A stretch of DNA of 26,794 bases. It comes from an uncultured Ilumatobacter sp. GTDB lineage: Bacteria > Actinomycetota > Acidimicrobiia > Acidimicrobiales > Ilumatobacteraceae. The stretch lies in the NCBI GenBank assembly GCA_937905835.1, contig CALCXK010000014.1:1-26794 (forward strand). Reading direction: 5' to 3'. How positions within the stretch are numbered: position 1 is the first letter of the stretch; each line of letters starts with the position of its first letter. Made by a program: the position numbers and the translations under genes. Below, in pieces: positions 16,449 through 23,850 of the stretch. The notes under the pieces were generated by a model that saw only the letters and a list, made by a program, of their open reading frames with translations, ran no database searches and had not been told where the DNA came from.

Positions 16449-16960
16449 AATTCCACCGTTTCCGACGTCTTCGTCATTCGTTGGATGAGCGCCGTGGCGA
16501 AACACACGACACCTTCACTGCGACCAATAGAACCGAGGTTTTCGGCCCGATTGCCCTTGACGGTGACCGGGGCTCCGACCGCCGCACTCAGCACCTGCTG
16601 CATCTCGTCTCGACGCGGCGCGATCTTCGGCTGCTCGCACACGAGCACCGTGTCGATGTTGCCGACTCCCCACCCATCCGCAGCGAGTAGACCAACCACA
16701 TGCTCGAGCAGCGTGATCGAGTTGGCGCCACGCCAACGCTCGTCGGTGTCGGGGAAGTGCATCCCGATGTCGCCGAGGCCAGCTGCACCCAGCAGGGCGT
16801 CGGCACAGGCATGCGCCACCGCATCGGCGTCAGAGTGACCGACAAGTCCGGGACTGTCGGGAAACACGACACCACCGAGCACGAGGGTTCGGCTCGGGTC
16901 GTCGGTGAACTGATGGATGTCGAAACCTTGCCCGACCCTGATATCGCCAAGACCGGTCAT
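16445..16960 (-). CDS. ispF: 2-C-methyl-D-erythritol 2,4-cyclodiphosphate synthase
   Basis: 171 residues, normal for IspF, starting at the ATG at 16960 that overlaps the ispD stop (ATGA). It makes the cyclic diphosphate of the MEP isoprenoid pathway, releasing CMP. Visible: GQGFDIHQF with metal ligands Asp14 and His16, GHSDADAVAHACADALLGAAGLGDIG with His50, and FPDTDERWRGANS. The nucleotide loop near the C-terminus reads KGNRAENLGSIGRSEG, where the familiar version is KATTTEKLGFTGRGEG. The Glu is kept but the Thr pair is replaced, a variation worth noting though the enzyme still looks intact. The gene is coupled to both ispD and rlmB by 4-nt overlaps. Confidence 0.94.
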   Translation of the reverse strand: MTGLGDIRVGQGFDIHQFTDDPSRTLVLGGVVFPDSPGLVGHSDADAVAHACADALLGAAGLGDIGMHFPDTDERWRGANSITLLEHVVGLLAADGWGVGNIDTVLVCEQPKIAPRRDEMQQVLSAAVGAPVTVKGNRAENLGSIGRSEGVVCFATALIQRMTKTSETVEL

Positions 16961-17625
16961 CGTTCGCCCATCTCGCGTCGCACCCATTCAAGATCGTCGG
17001 GCAACGTGATCTTTCGATTGAGATAATCACCGTCGACGACGATCACGATGCCGCCAGCCTGTTCGATCAGCGCAGCGTCATCCGTGGCCTCGCCACCGGC
17101 TGCATACGCAGCGCGCAGCACCGAAGCACGGAAAGCCTGCGGTGTCTGCACGGCCACCAGTGTGGACCGATCAGGGGTGGCTACCACCGTGCCATCGGCC
17201 TCCACGACTTTGATCGTGTCGGCCACGGGAATACCGGGCACGGCTGCGTCTGCTCCAGCCGCGACAGCGGCAATCACACGCTCGTACACCGCGGGCGACG
17301 CAAGTGGGCGGGCGGCATCATGCACACAGACAATTGTTGCATCGTCAGGCACCGCCGCAAGACCTGCCCGAACCGACGCCGACCGCGAATCTCCGCCCGC
17401 AATTGCACCCTCAGCCACAGCATCGCTCGCCGGCACGACAACCACGACACCGGCGCTCATCTGCTCGGCAATGGCTTTGGAATGGTCGATCACACGACGG
17501 TCGCCGATCAGCTCATACTGCTTTGGTTTGCCGAATCTCTGACCGCTTCCACCGCCGACAACAACAGTCCAAACTGTTTCTGCATGCTGCACAGCCTCGG
17601 AGGGTAGTACCGTGACCTGCGTCAT
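16957..17625 (-). CDS. ispD: 2-C-methyl-D-erythritol 4-phosphate cytidylyltransferase
   Basis: 222 residues from ATG 17625. It transfers CMP from CTP to methylerythritol 4-phosphate in the MEP pathway. Visible: the nucleotide loop VVVGGGSGQRFGKPKQYELIGDR (19-41) with its Gly-rich turn, Arg and Lys, then CVHDAARPL, VPGIPVADTIK, and VAVQTPQAFR, all hallmarks of IspD. The start is uncertain. ATG 17625 overlaps the divergent Crp gene. An in-frame GTG at 17592 would leave an 8-residue lead before the core and has a TACCCT box (17606-17601) 8 nt upstream on the minus strand. First gene of the ispD-ispF-rlmB operon. Confidence 0.93.
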   Translation of the reverse strand: MTQVTVLPSEAVQHAETVWTVVVGGGSGQRFGKPKQYELIGDRRVIDHSKAIAEQMSAGVVVVVPASDAVAEGAIAGGDSRSASVRAGLAAVPDDATIVCVHDAARPLASPAVYERVIAAVAAGADAAVPGIPVADTIKVVEADGTVVATPDRSTLVAVQTPQAFRASVLRAAYAAGGEATDDAALIEQAGGIVIVVDGDYLNRKITLPDDLEWVRREMGER

Positions 17626-18286
17626 GGCTCACGAAGACATCCTCGCCCGAACCGACTTCTTTGCCGATGCGCCTCCGGAGGCGCTCGCTGCAGTCTCTGC
17701 TGCAGGCGAGGAGCGACAACTGATCCGCGGCGACGTACTGTTCAACGAAGGCGATCCGCCCGATTCGCTGTACCTGGTGATCCGCGGCCGCATCGCTATT
17801 GCGATCGCCAACCCGATCGACCGTCGTGAGAGCGTCGTTGCGCTGATGGAGCCCGACGATCTGTTCGGCGAGATGAGCATGCTCGACAATGGCCCCCGCT
17901 CCGCTATGGCCCGCGCGCTCGAGCCCACCACCGTGCTCGCAATCCCCTTTGAGCCAATTCTGACGATGTTCGACCAGCATCCGAAGCTGCTGTGGAACGT
18001 CACCCGCATGCTCGCTCAGCGAATCCGCGTCACCGACGAGGCACTCGCCGATTCGGTGTTCCTCGATGTCACCGGCCGCACCGCCAAGCGCCTCCTCGAG
18101 CTCGCCGACGGGTCCGACCAGTTCACGCTGCCGGTCACGCAGGAGGAACTCGCTGGCATGGTCGGCGCATCACGTGAGCGCGTCAATAAGGCGATTGCCA
18201 GCTTCATCCGGCTCGGCTGGCTCGAGCAGCAAGACCGCACCTACCGCATCACGCAGCGCGACCGCCTCGAACTCCGCGCTCGCTAA
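17612..18286 (+). CDS. Crp/Fnr family transcriptional regulator
   Basis: 224 residues from a GTG at 17612, chosen because GGAGGG (17599-17604) sits an ideal 7 nt upstream; an ATG four codons later is the alternative. The N-terminal cNMP-binding beta-roll has GDVLFNEGDPPDSLYLVIRGRI and FGEMSMLDNGPRSAMARA (85-102), the phosphate-binding cassette position. The C-terminal winged helix contains LPVTQEELAGMVGASRERVNKAIASFIRLGWL (about 173-204). There are no N-terminal Fe-S cysteines, so it is Crp-like rather than FNR-like; whether cAMP or another ligand binds is unknown. It is a DNA-binding global or local regulator. The 5' ends of this gene and ispD overlap head to head. Confidence 0.92.
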   Translation: MTCVMAHEDILARTDFFADAPPEALAAVSAAGEERQLIRGDVLFNEGDPPDSLYLVIRGRIAIAIANPIDRRESVVALMEPDDLFGEMSMLDNGPRSAMARALEPTTVLAIPFEPILTMFDQHPKLLWNVTRMLAQRIRVTDEALADSVFLDVTGRTAKRLLELADGSDQFTLPVTQEELAGMVGASRERVNKAIASFIRLGWLEQQDRTYRITQRDRLELRAR

Positions 18287-18303
18287 CGCCACCGCGCCGC
18301 GCC

Positions 18304-18320
18304 GTCTCCGAAATAGAGAC
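18304..18320 (+). terminator. weak hairpin after the Crp gene
   Basis: GTCTC (18304-18308) pairs with GAGAC (18316-18320) around 7 nt and is followed by CGTTTCG. A short stem, possibly a terminator for the Crp-family gene. Confidence 0.25.
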
Positions 18321-18375
18321 CGTTTCGCGCTCTCTGCAGCCAGTTTTGGTCTCCATTTGAGGGACGCCGCAACTT

Positions 18376-18426
18376 CGTATTGACATTGATCGATATGTTG
18401 GTAACGTATCGATCACCATCAATACG
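18376..18426 (+). promoter_or_regulatory. promoter with overlapping 22-bp inverted-repeat operator for the CadI-like gene
   Basis: A consensus -35 TTGACA (18380-18385), 16-nt spacer and TAACGT (18402-18407) form a strong promoter with +1 near 18414. Over it lies a 22-bp imperfect inverted repeat: arm 18376-18397, 7-nt spacer, arm 18405-18426, 18 of 22 positions matching. The inner 11 bp are TGATCGATATG and CGTATCGATCA. Arms rich in ATCGAT are typical of ArsR/SmtB-type metalloregulator sites in actinobacteria. A bound dimer would cover both promoter boxes and repress. The cognate regulator is not in this window. Confidence 0.65.
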
Positions 18427-18452
18427 ACAGCACGGACTCTGAACGGACCACC

Positions 18453-18890
18453 ATGCGCTTACAACTCGCTCTCAACGTCACCGACCTCGACGAGGCAATC
18501 GACTTCTACTCCAAAATGTTTGGGGCCGAGCCCGCCAAGGTCAAGTCGGGCTACGCCAACTTCGCGATCGACAACCCGCCGCTCAAGCTGGTGTTGTTCG
18601 AAGTCGGCAGCGACCACCCCGAGGCCGCTGCACCCGGTGAGTTCCACCACCTGAACCACCTCGGCGTCGAGGCCGAAACCGCCGACGAAGTCATCGCTGC
18701 CGATGCCCGCATCAGCGACACCGGCATCACAACCACCGGCGTCGAAGATGCTGTGTGCTGCTACGCCGAGAAGACCGAAACATGGATGCAGTCGCCAGAA
18801 GGTGCCCGCTGGGAGTGGTACGTCAAAAGCGGCGACACCGACCAAATGGAGCACGCCGCCATCGGCACGTCAGGCGTCTGTTGCGGCTGA
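18453..18890 (+). CDS. CadI/ArsI-like VOC-superfamily metal or arsenic resistance protein
   Basis: 145 residues of the glyoxalase/dioxygenase (VOC) fold. RLQLALNVTDLDEAIDFYSKMFG at the N-terminus, YANFAIDNPPLKLVLFE (34-50), LNHLGVE (68-73) and WEWY (120-123) match the CadI/ArsI group. Gln4, His69 and Glu121 fit the metal-ligand triad. A vicinal Cys pair (Cys102-Cys103 in CCYAEK) sits where ArsI binds trivalent organoarsenic, and a second pair Cys143-Cys144 ends the protein. ArsI enzymes cleave the carbon-arsenic bond; CadI of mycobacteria is cadmium/arsenic induced with unclear activity. The metalloregulator-like operator upstream supports metal-induced expression. Unusually, no arsR, arsenate reductase or arsenite pump is adjacent. 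Confidence 0.85.
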   Translation: MRLQLALNVTDLDEAIDFYSKMFGAEPAKVKSGYANFAIDNPPLKLVLFEVGSDHPEAAAPGEFHHLNHLGVEAETADEVIAADARISDTGITTTGVEDAVCCYAEKTETWMQSPEGARWEWYVKSGDTDQMEHAAIGTSGVCCG

Positions 18891-18954
18891 CCGGCCGCGC
18901 AAACACGCCCGACACTGGGCCACACTGACGGGGGGGCGTCTGCGAAGCTGCGGC

Positions 18955-19371
18955 ATGAGCTTCTACGGAGACGAACAGCGCGCGCTGCAGGCACGCTTCG
19001 ACACCAGCAACCTCGCCGCGGTGTTCGAGGCGACGATCGTCACCGACTCGATCAACGACGAGCAAAAGACCTTCATCGAGGGACGCGACCACTTCTTTCT
19101 GTCGAGTGTCAACGCCGATGGCTGGCCGACTGTCTCGTACAAGGGCGGCCCCGTCGGCATGGTACGTGTGGTTGACGAGCACACCGTCGAGTTCCCCAGC
19201 TACGACGGCAACGGCATGTTCCTGTCGATGGGCAACATCGAGTCGGCTGCCAAGATTGGCCTGCTCTTCATCGACATGATCCAGCCCAAACGCGACCAAG
19301 GCCCCGCCGCCAAAGCCGGCACGATCACCGCCGACGAATACGGCCAGCACCTCGCCAACGGCACCAGCTGA
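18955..19371 (+). CDS. pyridoxamine 5'-phosphate oxidase (PPOX)-family flavin protein, C-terminally shortened
   Basis: 138 residues from the ATG at 18955. Residues ~1-110 are a clear PPOX split-barrel: RFDTSNLAAVFEATIV, FIEGRDHFFLSSVNADGWPTVSYKGGPVGMVRV and FPSYDGNGMFLSMGNIESAAKIGLLFID. Family members of this kind bind FMN or F420 and are about 180-200 residues, continuing with an RLRVxGxA strand and an FPNCPRY segment. Here the protein instead runs PKRDQGPAAKAGTITADEYG and stops. Neither of the other two frames restores the missing part, so this is a deletion or divergence, not a simple frameshift. Function is therefore doubtful. It lies 64 nt behind the CadI-like gene, perhaps in the same transcript. 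There is no ribosome site close to the ATG. Confidence 0.7.
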   Translation: MSFYGDEQRALQARFDTSNLAAVFEATIVTDSINDEQKTFIEGRDHFFLSSVNADGWPTVSYKGGPVGMVRVVDEHTVEFPSYDGNGMFLSMGNIESAAKIGLLFIDMIQPKRDQGPAAKAGTITADEYGQHLANGTS

Positions 19372-19400
19372 AACCTGTCACGCTTTGGTCAGACCGGAGT

Positions 19401-19436
19401 GTGACAACGCCGCTCACAGTCGGTATCGTTTACGGT
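19401..19436 (+). promoter_or_regulatory. putative promoter of the sulfatase gene
   Basis: GTGACA (19401-19406), a 17-nt spacer and TATCGT (19424-19429) form one candidate. TACGGT (19431-19436), 7 nt before the ATG at 19444, is a second, leaderless one. No ribosome site precedes the ATG, which favours a leaderless or very short leader. Confidence 0.4.
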
Positions 19437-19443
19437 ACTGTCC

Positions 19444-21714
19444 ATGGGCGACTTCGGGGGAAAAATCGGGACGACAGTGGCGGATTCCACACCGCATTGG
19501 CCTGCCCCTCCGACCCCGCCCGGACTCAAGACCAATGTGCTGATCGTCTTGCTCGACGACGTCGGGTTCGCCGACTTCGGTTGCTACGGCTCCGAAATTG
19601 CCACCCCCACGATCGACCGGCTCGCCGCCAACGGCCTTCGGTACACCGGCTTCCACACCACGGCAATGTGCTCGACCACCCGCGCTGCACTGCACACTGG
19701 ACGCAACCATCACGACGTCGGGATGGGCTGCCTCGCCAACTTCGACAGCGGCTACCCCGGCTACCGCGGCAAAATCGCTGCCGACGCGCCGACGCTCGCC
19801 GAAGTACTCCGGCCGCACGGATACCGCAGCTACATGGTCGGCAAGTGGCACTGCACGCCACTCACCGAAACTGGTGCGACCGGCCCGTTCGACGGCTGGC
19901 CGCTTGGTCGCGGCTTTGACCGCTTCTTTGGATTTCTCGACGCGGAAACCGACCAGTACTCCCCCGAGTTGGTGCGCGACAACACACACGTCACCGCTCC
20001 CGGCAACTACGCGTCCGGCTACCACCTCACCGAAGACCTCGCCGACCAAGCCATCACGTACCTCACAAGCCACGTTGCCACCACACCCGACGTGCCGTGG
20101 CACATGTTCCTCGCTCCCGGCGCATGCCACGCGCCCCATCAGGCACCGATCGACCTCATCGACAAGTACGCCAAGATCTTCGCGAAGGGGTGGGATCAGA
20201 CGCGTTCCGACCGGATCGCTGCGCAGATCGACCGCGGCATCGTTCCTGACGGCACCGAGCTCCCCGAGCGCAACCTCGGCGTGAAAGCCTGGGACGAACA
20301 CAGCGCAGACGAGCAACGGCTTTTCGCTCGGCTCGCTGGCGCCTACGCCGCGATGCTCGAACACTTCGACCGACACCTCGGCCGGGTTATCGACACCCTC
20401 CAAGCAACCGGGCAGCTCGACGACACCATTGTGATGGTGCTGTCGGACAACGGCGCCAGCCAGGAGGGCGGGCCGCTCGGCTTCGTCAACGCAATGGCGC
20501 CGTTCAACATGGTCAAGGAAACGATCGACGAGAAGATCGCACGGATCGATGACATCGGCGGGCCGGACACGCATTCGAACTTCCCACATGGCTGGGCGAT
20601 GGCCGCGAACACACCCCTCAAGCGATACAAACAGAACACCCACAGCGGTGGCGTGCGCGATCCGTTCGTCATCACCGGGCCCCGCTGGATCGTTGACCCG
20701 TCGAACGCTGGCGAGCTCCGCCATCAGTTCTGCCATGTGTCCGACCTCGCCCCGACCATCCTTGAACTGCTGGGCCTGGGCGACGCTGCTTCGTCGAACG
20801 GGATGACCGGCACCAGCTTTGCGTCGTCAATCGCAGAGGCCGACGCGTCGACCGGCAAGACCACGCAGTACTTCGAGATGTTCGGGCACCGCGGCATCTG
20901 GCACGAAGGCCTCAAGGCCGTGGCATACCACTCGCCTGGCACGTCATTCGACGACGACACCTGGGAGCTCTACGACCTCGACAACGACTTCAACGAGAAT
21001 CACGACCTCGCCGACACGCAGCCGGAGCGCCTCCGCGAATTGCAAGCGATCTGGTGGGCCGAAGCACGCACCAACCAGGTCCTCCCGCTCGACGATCGCT
21101 TCGGTGAACGCTTTGCCGAGAACGCCAAGCGCCACGCTGGCAGCCGCACGAACTTCACGTTCTGGTCGGGCATGGGACACGTGCCGTCCGACGTCGCACC
21201 CGACCTGCGAAGCCGCAGCTACGAAATCACCGCGCACGTCAACACGTCCGGAAATGTCGGGAACGCAGATGGCGTACTGATCGCCCACGGCGATGCCACG
21301 TGCGGCTACTCACTGTTCGTCCGTGATGGGCACCTCGTGCACGATCTGAACATCGGTGGCACCCATCAGGTCGTCACGTCTGACCGCCGGATTCCCCAAG
21401 ACGCGACGACGCTCGGGTTCCAGATGCAACGCACCGGCGAGGGACCGTTCCCACACGGCGTCGGCACCTTGCTCATCGACGGCGAGCCCGCCGGCGCCAT
21501 GAAGACCGACCAGATCTTCTGGCTCATGATTTCCTGGTCGGGCCTCGACATCGGCCACGATCGAGGCACCACCGTTGCCGACTATGACGGCACCGGCCGG
21601 TTCATGGGCCCCAACAATTACACCGGCGAACTTGTCCGCGTCAGCGTCGACCTCGCCATGGACCAAGACGTCGATCACAACGCCGCCGGCGAAACCGACC
21701 TGGGTCGGGAATGA
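19444..21714 (+). CDS. arylsulfatase (formylglycine-dependent sulfatase family)
   Basis: 756 residues, the large AtsA-type form. The catalytic domain starts with VLIVLLDDVGFADFG, whose Asp38-Asp39 bind the metal. The nucleophile motif is CSTTRAALHTGR with Cys76, normally converted to formylglycine by a sulfatase-modifying enzyme; it is a C-x-T-x-R variant of CxPxR. GKWH (133-136) supplies the active-site Lys and His, and LSDNGAS holds the second metal-binding Asp-Asn. A C-terminal ~200-residue beta-rich domain (from about 560) is typical of large sulfatases. It cleaves sulfate esters. There is no signal peptide, so it is probably cytoplasmic. The modifying enzyme is not in this window. Substrate unknown; sterol or marine polysaccharide sulfates are guesses. 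Confidence 0.93.
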   Translation: MGDFGGKIGTTVADSTPHWPAPPTPPGLKTNVLIVLLDDVGFADFGCYGSEIATPTIDRLAANGLRYTGFHTTAMCSTTRAALHTGRNHHDVGMGCLANFDSGYPGYRGKIAADAPTLAEVLRPHGYRSYMVGKWHCTPLTETGATGPFDGWPLGRGFDRFFGFLDAETDQYSPELVRDNTHVTAPGNYASGYHLTEDLADQAITYLTSHVATTPDVPWHMFLAPGACHAPHQAPIDLIDKYAKIFAKGWDQTRSDRIAAQIDRGIVPDGTELPERNLGVKAWDEHSADEQRLFARLAGAYAAMLEHFDRHLGRVIDTLQATGQLDDTIVMVLSDNGASQEGGPLGFVNAMAPFNMVKETIDEKIARIDDIGGPDTHSNFPHGWAMAANTPLKRYKQNTHSGGVRDPFVITGPRWIVDPSNAGELRHQFCHVSDLAPTILELLGLGDAASSNGMTGTSFASSIAEADASTGKTTQYFEMFGHRGIWHEGLKAVAYHSPGTSFDDDTWELYDLDNDFNENHDLADTQPERLRELQAIWWAEARTNQVLPLDDRFGERFAENAKRHAGSRTNFTFWSGMGHVPSDVAPDLRSRSYEITAHVNTSGNVGNADGVLIAHGDATCGYSLFVRDGHLVHDLNIGGTHQVVTSDRRIPQDATTLGFQMQRTGEGPFPHGVGTLLIDGEPAGAMKTDQIFWLMISWSGLDIGHDRGTTVADYDGTGRFMGPNNYTGELVRVSVDLAMDQDVDHNAAGETDLGRE

Positions 21715-21796
21715 TCCGCTGAGTCCGAAGAGCCACCGGTGCATACGTCACTCGTTCCTGGCTGAAGATGGCAGGCGCTCTACGCCAGACCATCCC

Positions 21797-21802
21797 TAGG
21801 AT
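21797..21802 (+). promoter_or_regulatory. possible -10 box for the ABC exporter operon
   Basis: TAGGAT fits TANNNT in the 160-nt gap after the sulfatase and would give a leader of about 65 nt ending in the GGAG ribosome site. No -35 is recognisable. The rest of the gap (21715-21874) shows no gene. Confidence 0.3.
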
Positions 21803-21874
21803 CTACATGCCTTGCCGTCGGAGATTGGACGGCTCTGACGATGAGCGGATGATGAACGAGCAACGGAGCAAGCA

Positions 21875-22855
21875 ATGACTGCAGCAATCGAAGCACACAA
21901 CCTCCGCCGCGCGTTCGGCGAGAACGAGGCCGTTGCCGGGGTCGACCTCGCCGTTCAACCGGGCGAGATCTACGGATTCCTCGGGCCAAATGGCGCGGGC
22001 AAGTCGACCATGGTCAAGATGCTCTGCACTCTGTTGACGCCCACCTCAGGCCGGGCAACGGTTGCCGGGTTTGACGTCGCGTCGCAGGCCGGCGACATTC
22101 GGCTGCGCATCGGTGTTGCACTTCAAGACTCGTCAATCGACGGTAAGCAGTCGGGCCGCGAAATGCTGCACCTTCAGGGCGAGTTGTACGGGCTGTCAAA
22201 GTCCGACATCAAGCAACGTATGGGCGACGTGATCGGCCTTGTCGACATCGGCTCGGCGATCGACGACCGTGTCGAGACCTACTCCGGCGGCATGAAGCGC
22301 CGGCTCGACCTGGCAATGTCGCTCATTCACAAGCCGCAGATCCTCTTCCTCGACGAGCCGACCACTGGCCTCGACCCGGCAAGCCGCACGGCGGTGTGGA
22401 ACGAGGTTCGCAAGCTCAACCGGGAGGAAGGTATGACCATCTTCCTCACCACCCAGTACCTCGAAGAAGCCGATGAGCTTGCGGACCGGGTCGGCATCAT
22501 CTCCGCCGGCAAGCTCGCTACCGAAGGCACTCCGAACGCTCTGAAGCAGTCGATCGGCAACGACCTGATCGTCGCCGAAGTCGATGGCGACACGTCATCG
22601 ATCGAAGTCGAGTTGCGCGGATTGGCCGGCGTGTCGAACGTCGAATCTCGACCTGGCGAGTTGACCGTGTCGGCCGCGAATGGTGCGGCCGTAATCGCCG
22701 ACGTTGCTGTCGCCCTCAAGGGAAGCGGGGTGACGGTGCAGACGCTCACGTTGCGTACGCCCACCCTCGATGACGTCTTCCTCCAGGTCACCGGTGCGCA
22801 TCTTGCCGAGAGCCACGCAAGTCCGGGCGACGACACGGAAGGAACCGCACCATGA
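21875..22855 (+). CDS. ABC transporter ATP-binding protein, DrrA-like
   Basis: 326 residues; GGAG lies 8 nt before the ATG. Walker A GPNGAGKST (37-45), Q-loop Gln84, signature YSGGMKRRLDLA (136-147), Walker B ILFLDEP (156-162) and D-loop GLD are clear. The H-loop reads TTQYLEEADEL, with Gln replacing His, as is usual in the DrrA (daunorubicin resistance) group. A C-terminal ~90-residue domain after residue 220 is also DrrA-like. It powers an ABC-2 exporter together with the permease encoded next, with which it overlaps by ATGA. Exported substrates of this group are drugs, lipids or polyketides; the actual one is unknown. Confidence 0.94.
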   Translation: MTAAIEAHNLRRAFGENEAVAGVDLAVQPGEIYGFLGPNGAGKSTMVKMLCTLLTPTSGRATVAGFDVASQAGDIRLRIGVALQDSSIDGKQSGREMLHLQGELYGLSKSDIKQRMGDVIGLVDIGSAIDDRVETYSGGMKRRLDLAMSLIHKPQILFLDEPTTGLDPASRTAVWNEVRKLNREEGMTIFLTTQYLEEADELADRVGIISAGKLATEGTPNALKQSIGNDLIVAEVDGDTSSIEVELRGLAGVSNVESRPGELTVSAANGAAVIADVAVALKGSGVTVQTLTLRTPTLDDVFLQVTGAHLAESHASPGDDTEGTAP

Positions 22856-23676
22856 CCGCCACGCAAACCACCTCGCTCGACGCTCAGACGAACGCTGCGC
22901 CGTTGGCACGGCGCTTGTCGATCTTCCACGACCTCAAGACAGTTGCGAGGCGGGCGTGCCGCGGCGTATTCCGTGAGCCCGAGTTCTTTATCCCGGCACT
23001 CGTTGTTCCGGTGTTTTTCTTCGTAGTGAACATCGGCGCCCTGCAGGACTTTGCCGAGCAATCCGGCGTTGTCGTTGACTTTAAGGCCTTCCAACTGCCC
23101 GTGTCGATCATCTTTGCCGTGACTGGCGTGTCCCGAGCGAGTGCACTTGTCACCGATATCCAAGGTGGCTACTTCGACCGGCTACTGCTCACGCCGATCC
23201 GGCGACCCGCGCTACTCCTTGGGCTGATGGCCGCCGACCTGATGGCGGTGATGATGCTCACGGTCCCCGTCCTGCTGCTCGGCCTCGCCGTTGGTGTCAG
23301 CTTCACTACCGGCATTCTCGGCATGATTGCCTTCCTGTTTTACGGAGCACTCTGGGGCCTTGCGTTCGCTGGTTTCCCCTATGCAATTGCTCTGAAGACC
23401 GGCAACCCCGCAGCGGTCAACTCGAGCTTCATTCTCTTCTTCCCGTTCGCCTTCTTGACCACGTCGTTCCTGCCAAAGGAAGCCCTCACCGGGTGGCTCG
23501 CGACAATTGCCACCTACAACCCGGTCACGTACGTGCTCGACGGTCTGCGCAGCCTCATCACTGATGGCTGGGAGTGGGCCACGCTCGGCAAGGGCCTGAT
23601 CGCAACCCTGGTCCTAGCGTCGATCAGTTTCAGCATGGCCAGCGCTGCAATGCGCGGCCGCGTTTCCCAAAAATAG
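22852..23676 (+). CDS. ABC-2 type transporter permease, DrrB-like
   Basis: 274 residues. The ATG overlaps the ATPase stop (ATGA), with GGAAGGA upstream. About six membrane helices are visible, roughly at 46-63, 82-98, 121-145, 155-180, 190-206 and 248-266. Blocks typical of the ABC-2 family are an amphipathic RRACRGVFREPEFF before the first helix, GGYFDRLLLTPIRRPALLLG between helices 2 and 3, and FLPKEALTGWLATIATYNPVTYVLDGLRSL before the last helix. It forms the membrane pore of the exporter. The stop is followed 13 nt later by a strong inverted repeat. Confidence 0.92.
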   Translation: MTATQTTSLDAQTNAAPLARRLSIFHDLKTVARRACRGVFREPEFFIPALVVPVFFFVVNIGALQDFAEQSGVVVDFKAFQLPVSIIFAVTGVSRASALVTDIQGGYFDRLLLTPIRRPALLLGLMAADLMAVMMLTVPVLLLGLAVGVSFTTGILGMIAFLFYGALWGLAFAGFPYAIALKTGNPAAVNSSFILFFPFAFLTTSFLPKEALTGWLATIATYNPVTYVLDGLRSLITDGWEWATLGKGLIATLVLASISFSMASAAMRGRVSQK

Positions 23677-23689
23677 GGAGGTCTTTCCC

Positions 23690-23739
23690 GTTTGCGTCGA
23701 CAAACCGGTTGGTATGTACCCCCATTTGTCGACGCAAAC
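23690..23739. repeat. perfect 15-bp inverted repeat, 20-nt spacer
   Basis: GTTTGCGTCGACAAA (23690-23704) and its exact complement TTTGTCGACGCAAAC (23725-23739) flank 20 nt. Matching continues less perfectly outward (GTCTTTCCC against the complement of GAGGGAGAC). It could be a terminator for the exporter operon, although no T-run follows. It could also be an operator for the acyl-CoA synthetase 111 nt downstream, or the core of a small repeat element. Confidence 0.8.
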
Positions 23740-23850
23740 GAGGGAGACTCCCCCACCCGTTGCTCTTGCAAGATCTCGCGGTACCGATCTGCAACACTAC
23801 GTACCGCGCTGCACGTCGAGCGCCTGAAGACCGACACCGGGGGTACGAAC

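Noticed and set aside
19414..20736. 440-codon minus-strand open frame opposite the sulfatase
   Set aside because: Antisense shadow of a gene with clear sulfatase motifs; no ribosome site or domain.
23690..23739. dif/lox-like recombination site
   Set aside because: Arms of 15 bp with a 20-nt spacer do not match the 6-8 nt spacer of tyrosine recombinase core sites, and no recombinase gene is near.
23692..23850. N-terminal extension of 53 codons on the acyl-CoA synthetase
   Set aside because: It reads through the 15-bp inverted repeat and contains non-homologous Cys/Arg-rich sequence; the family start MTELAYAAG fits ATG 23851.
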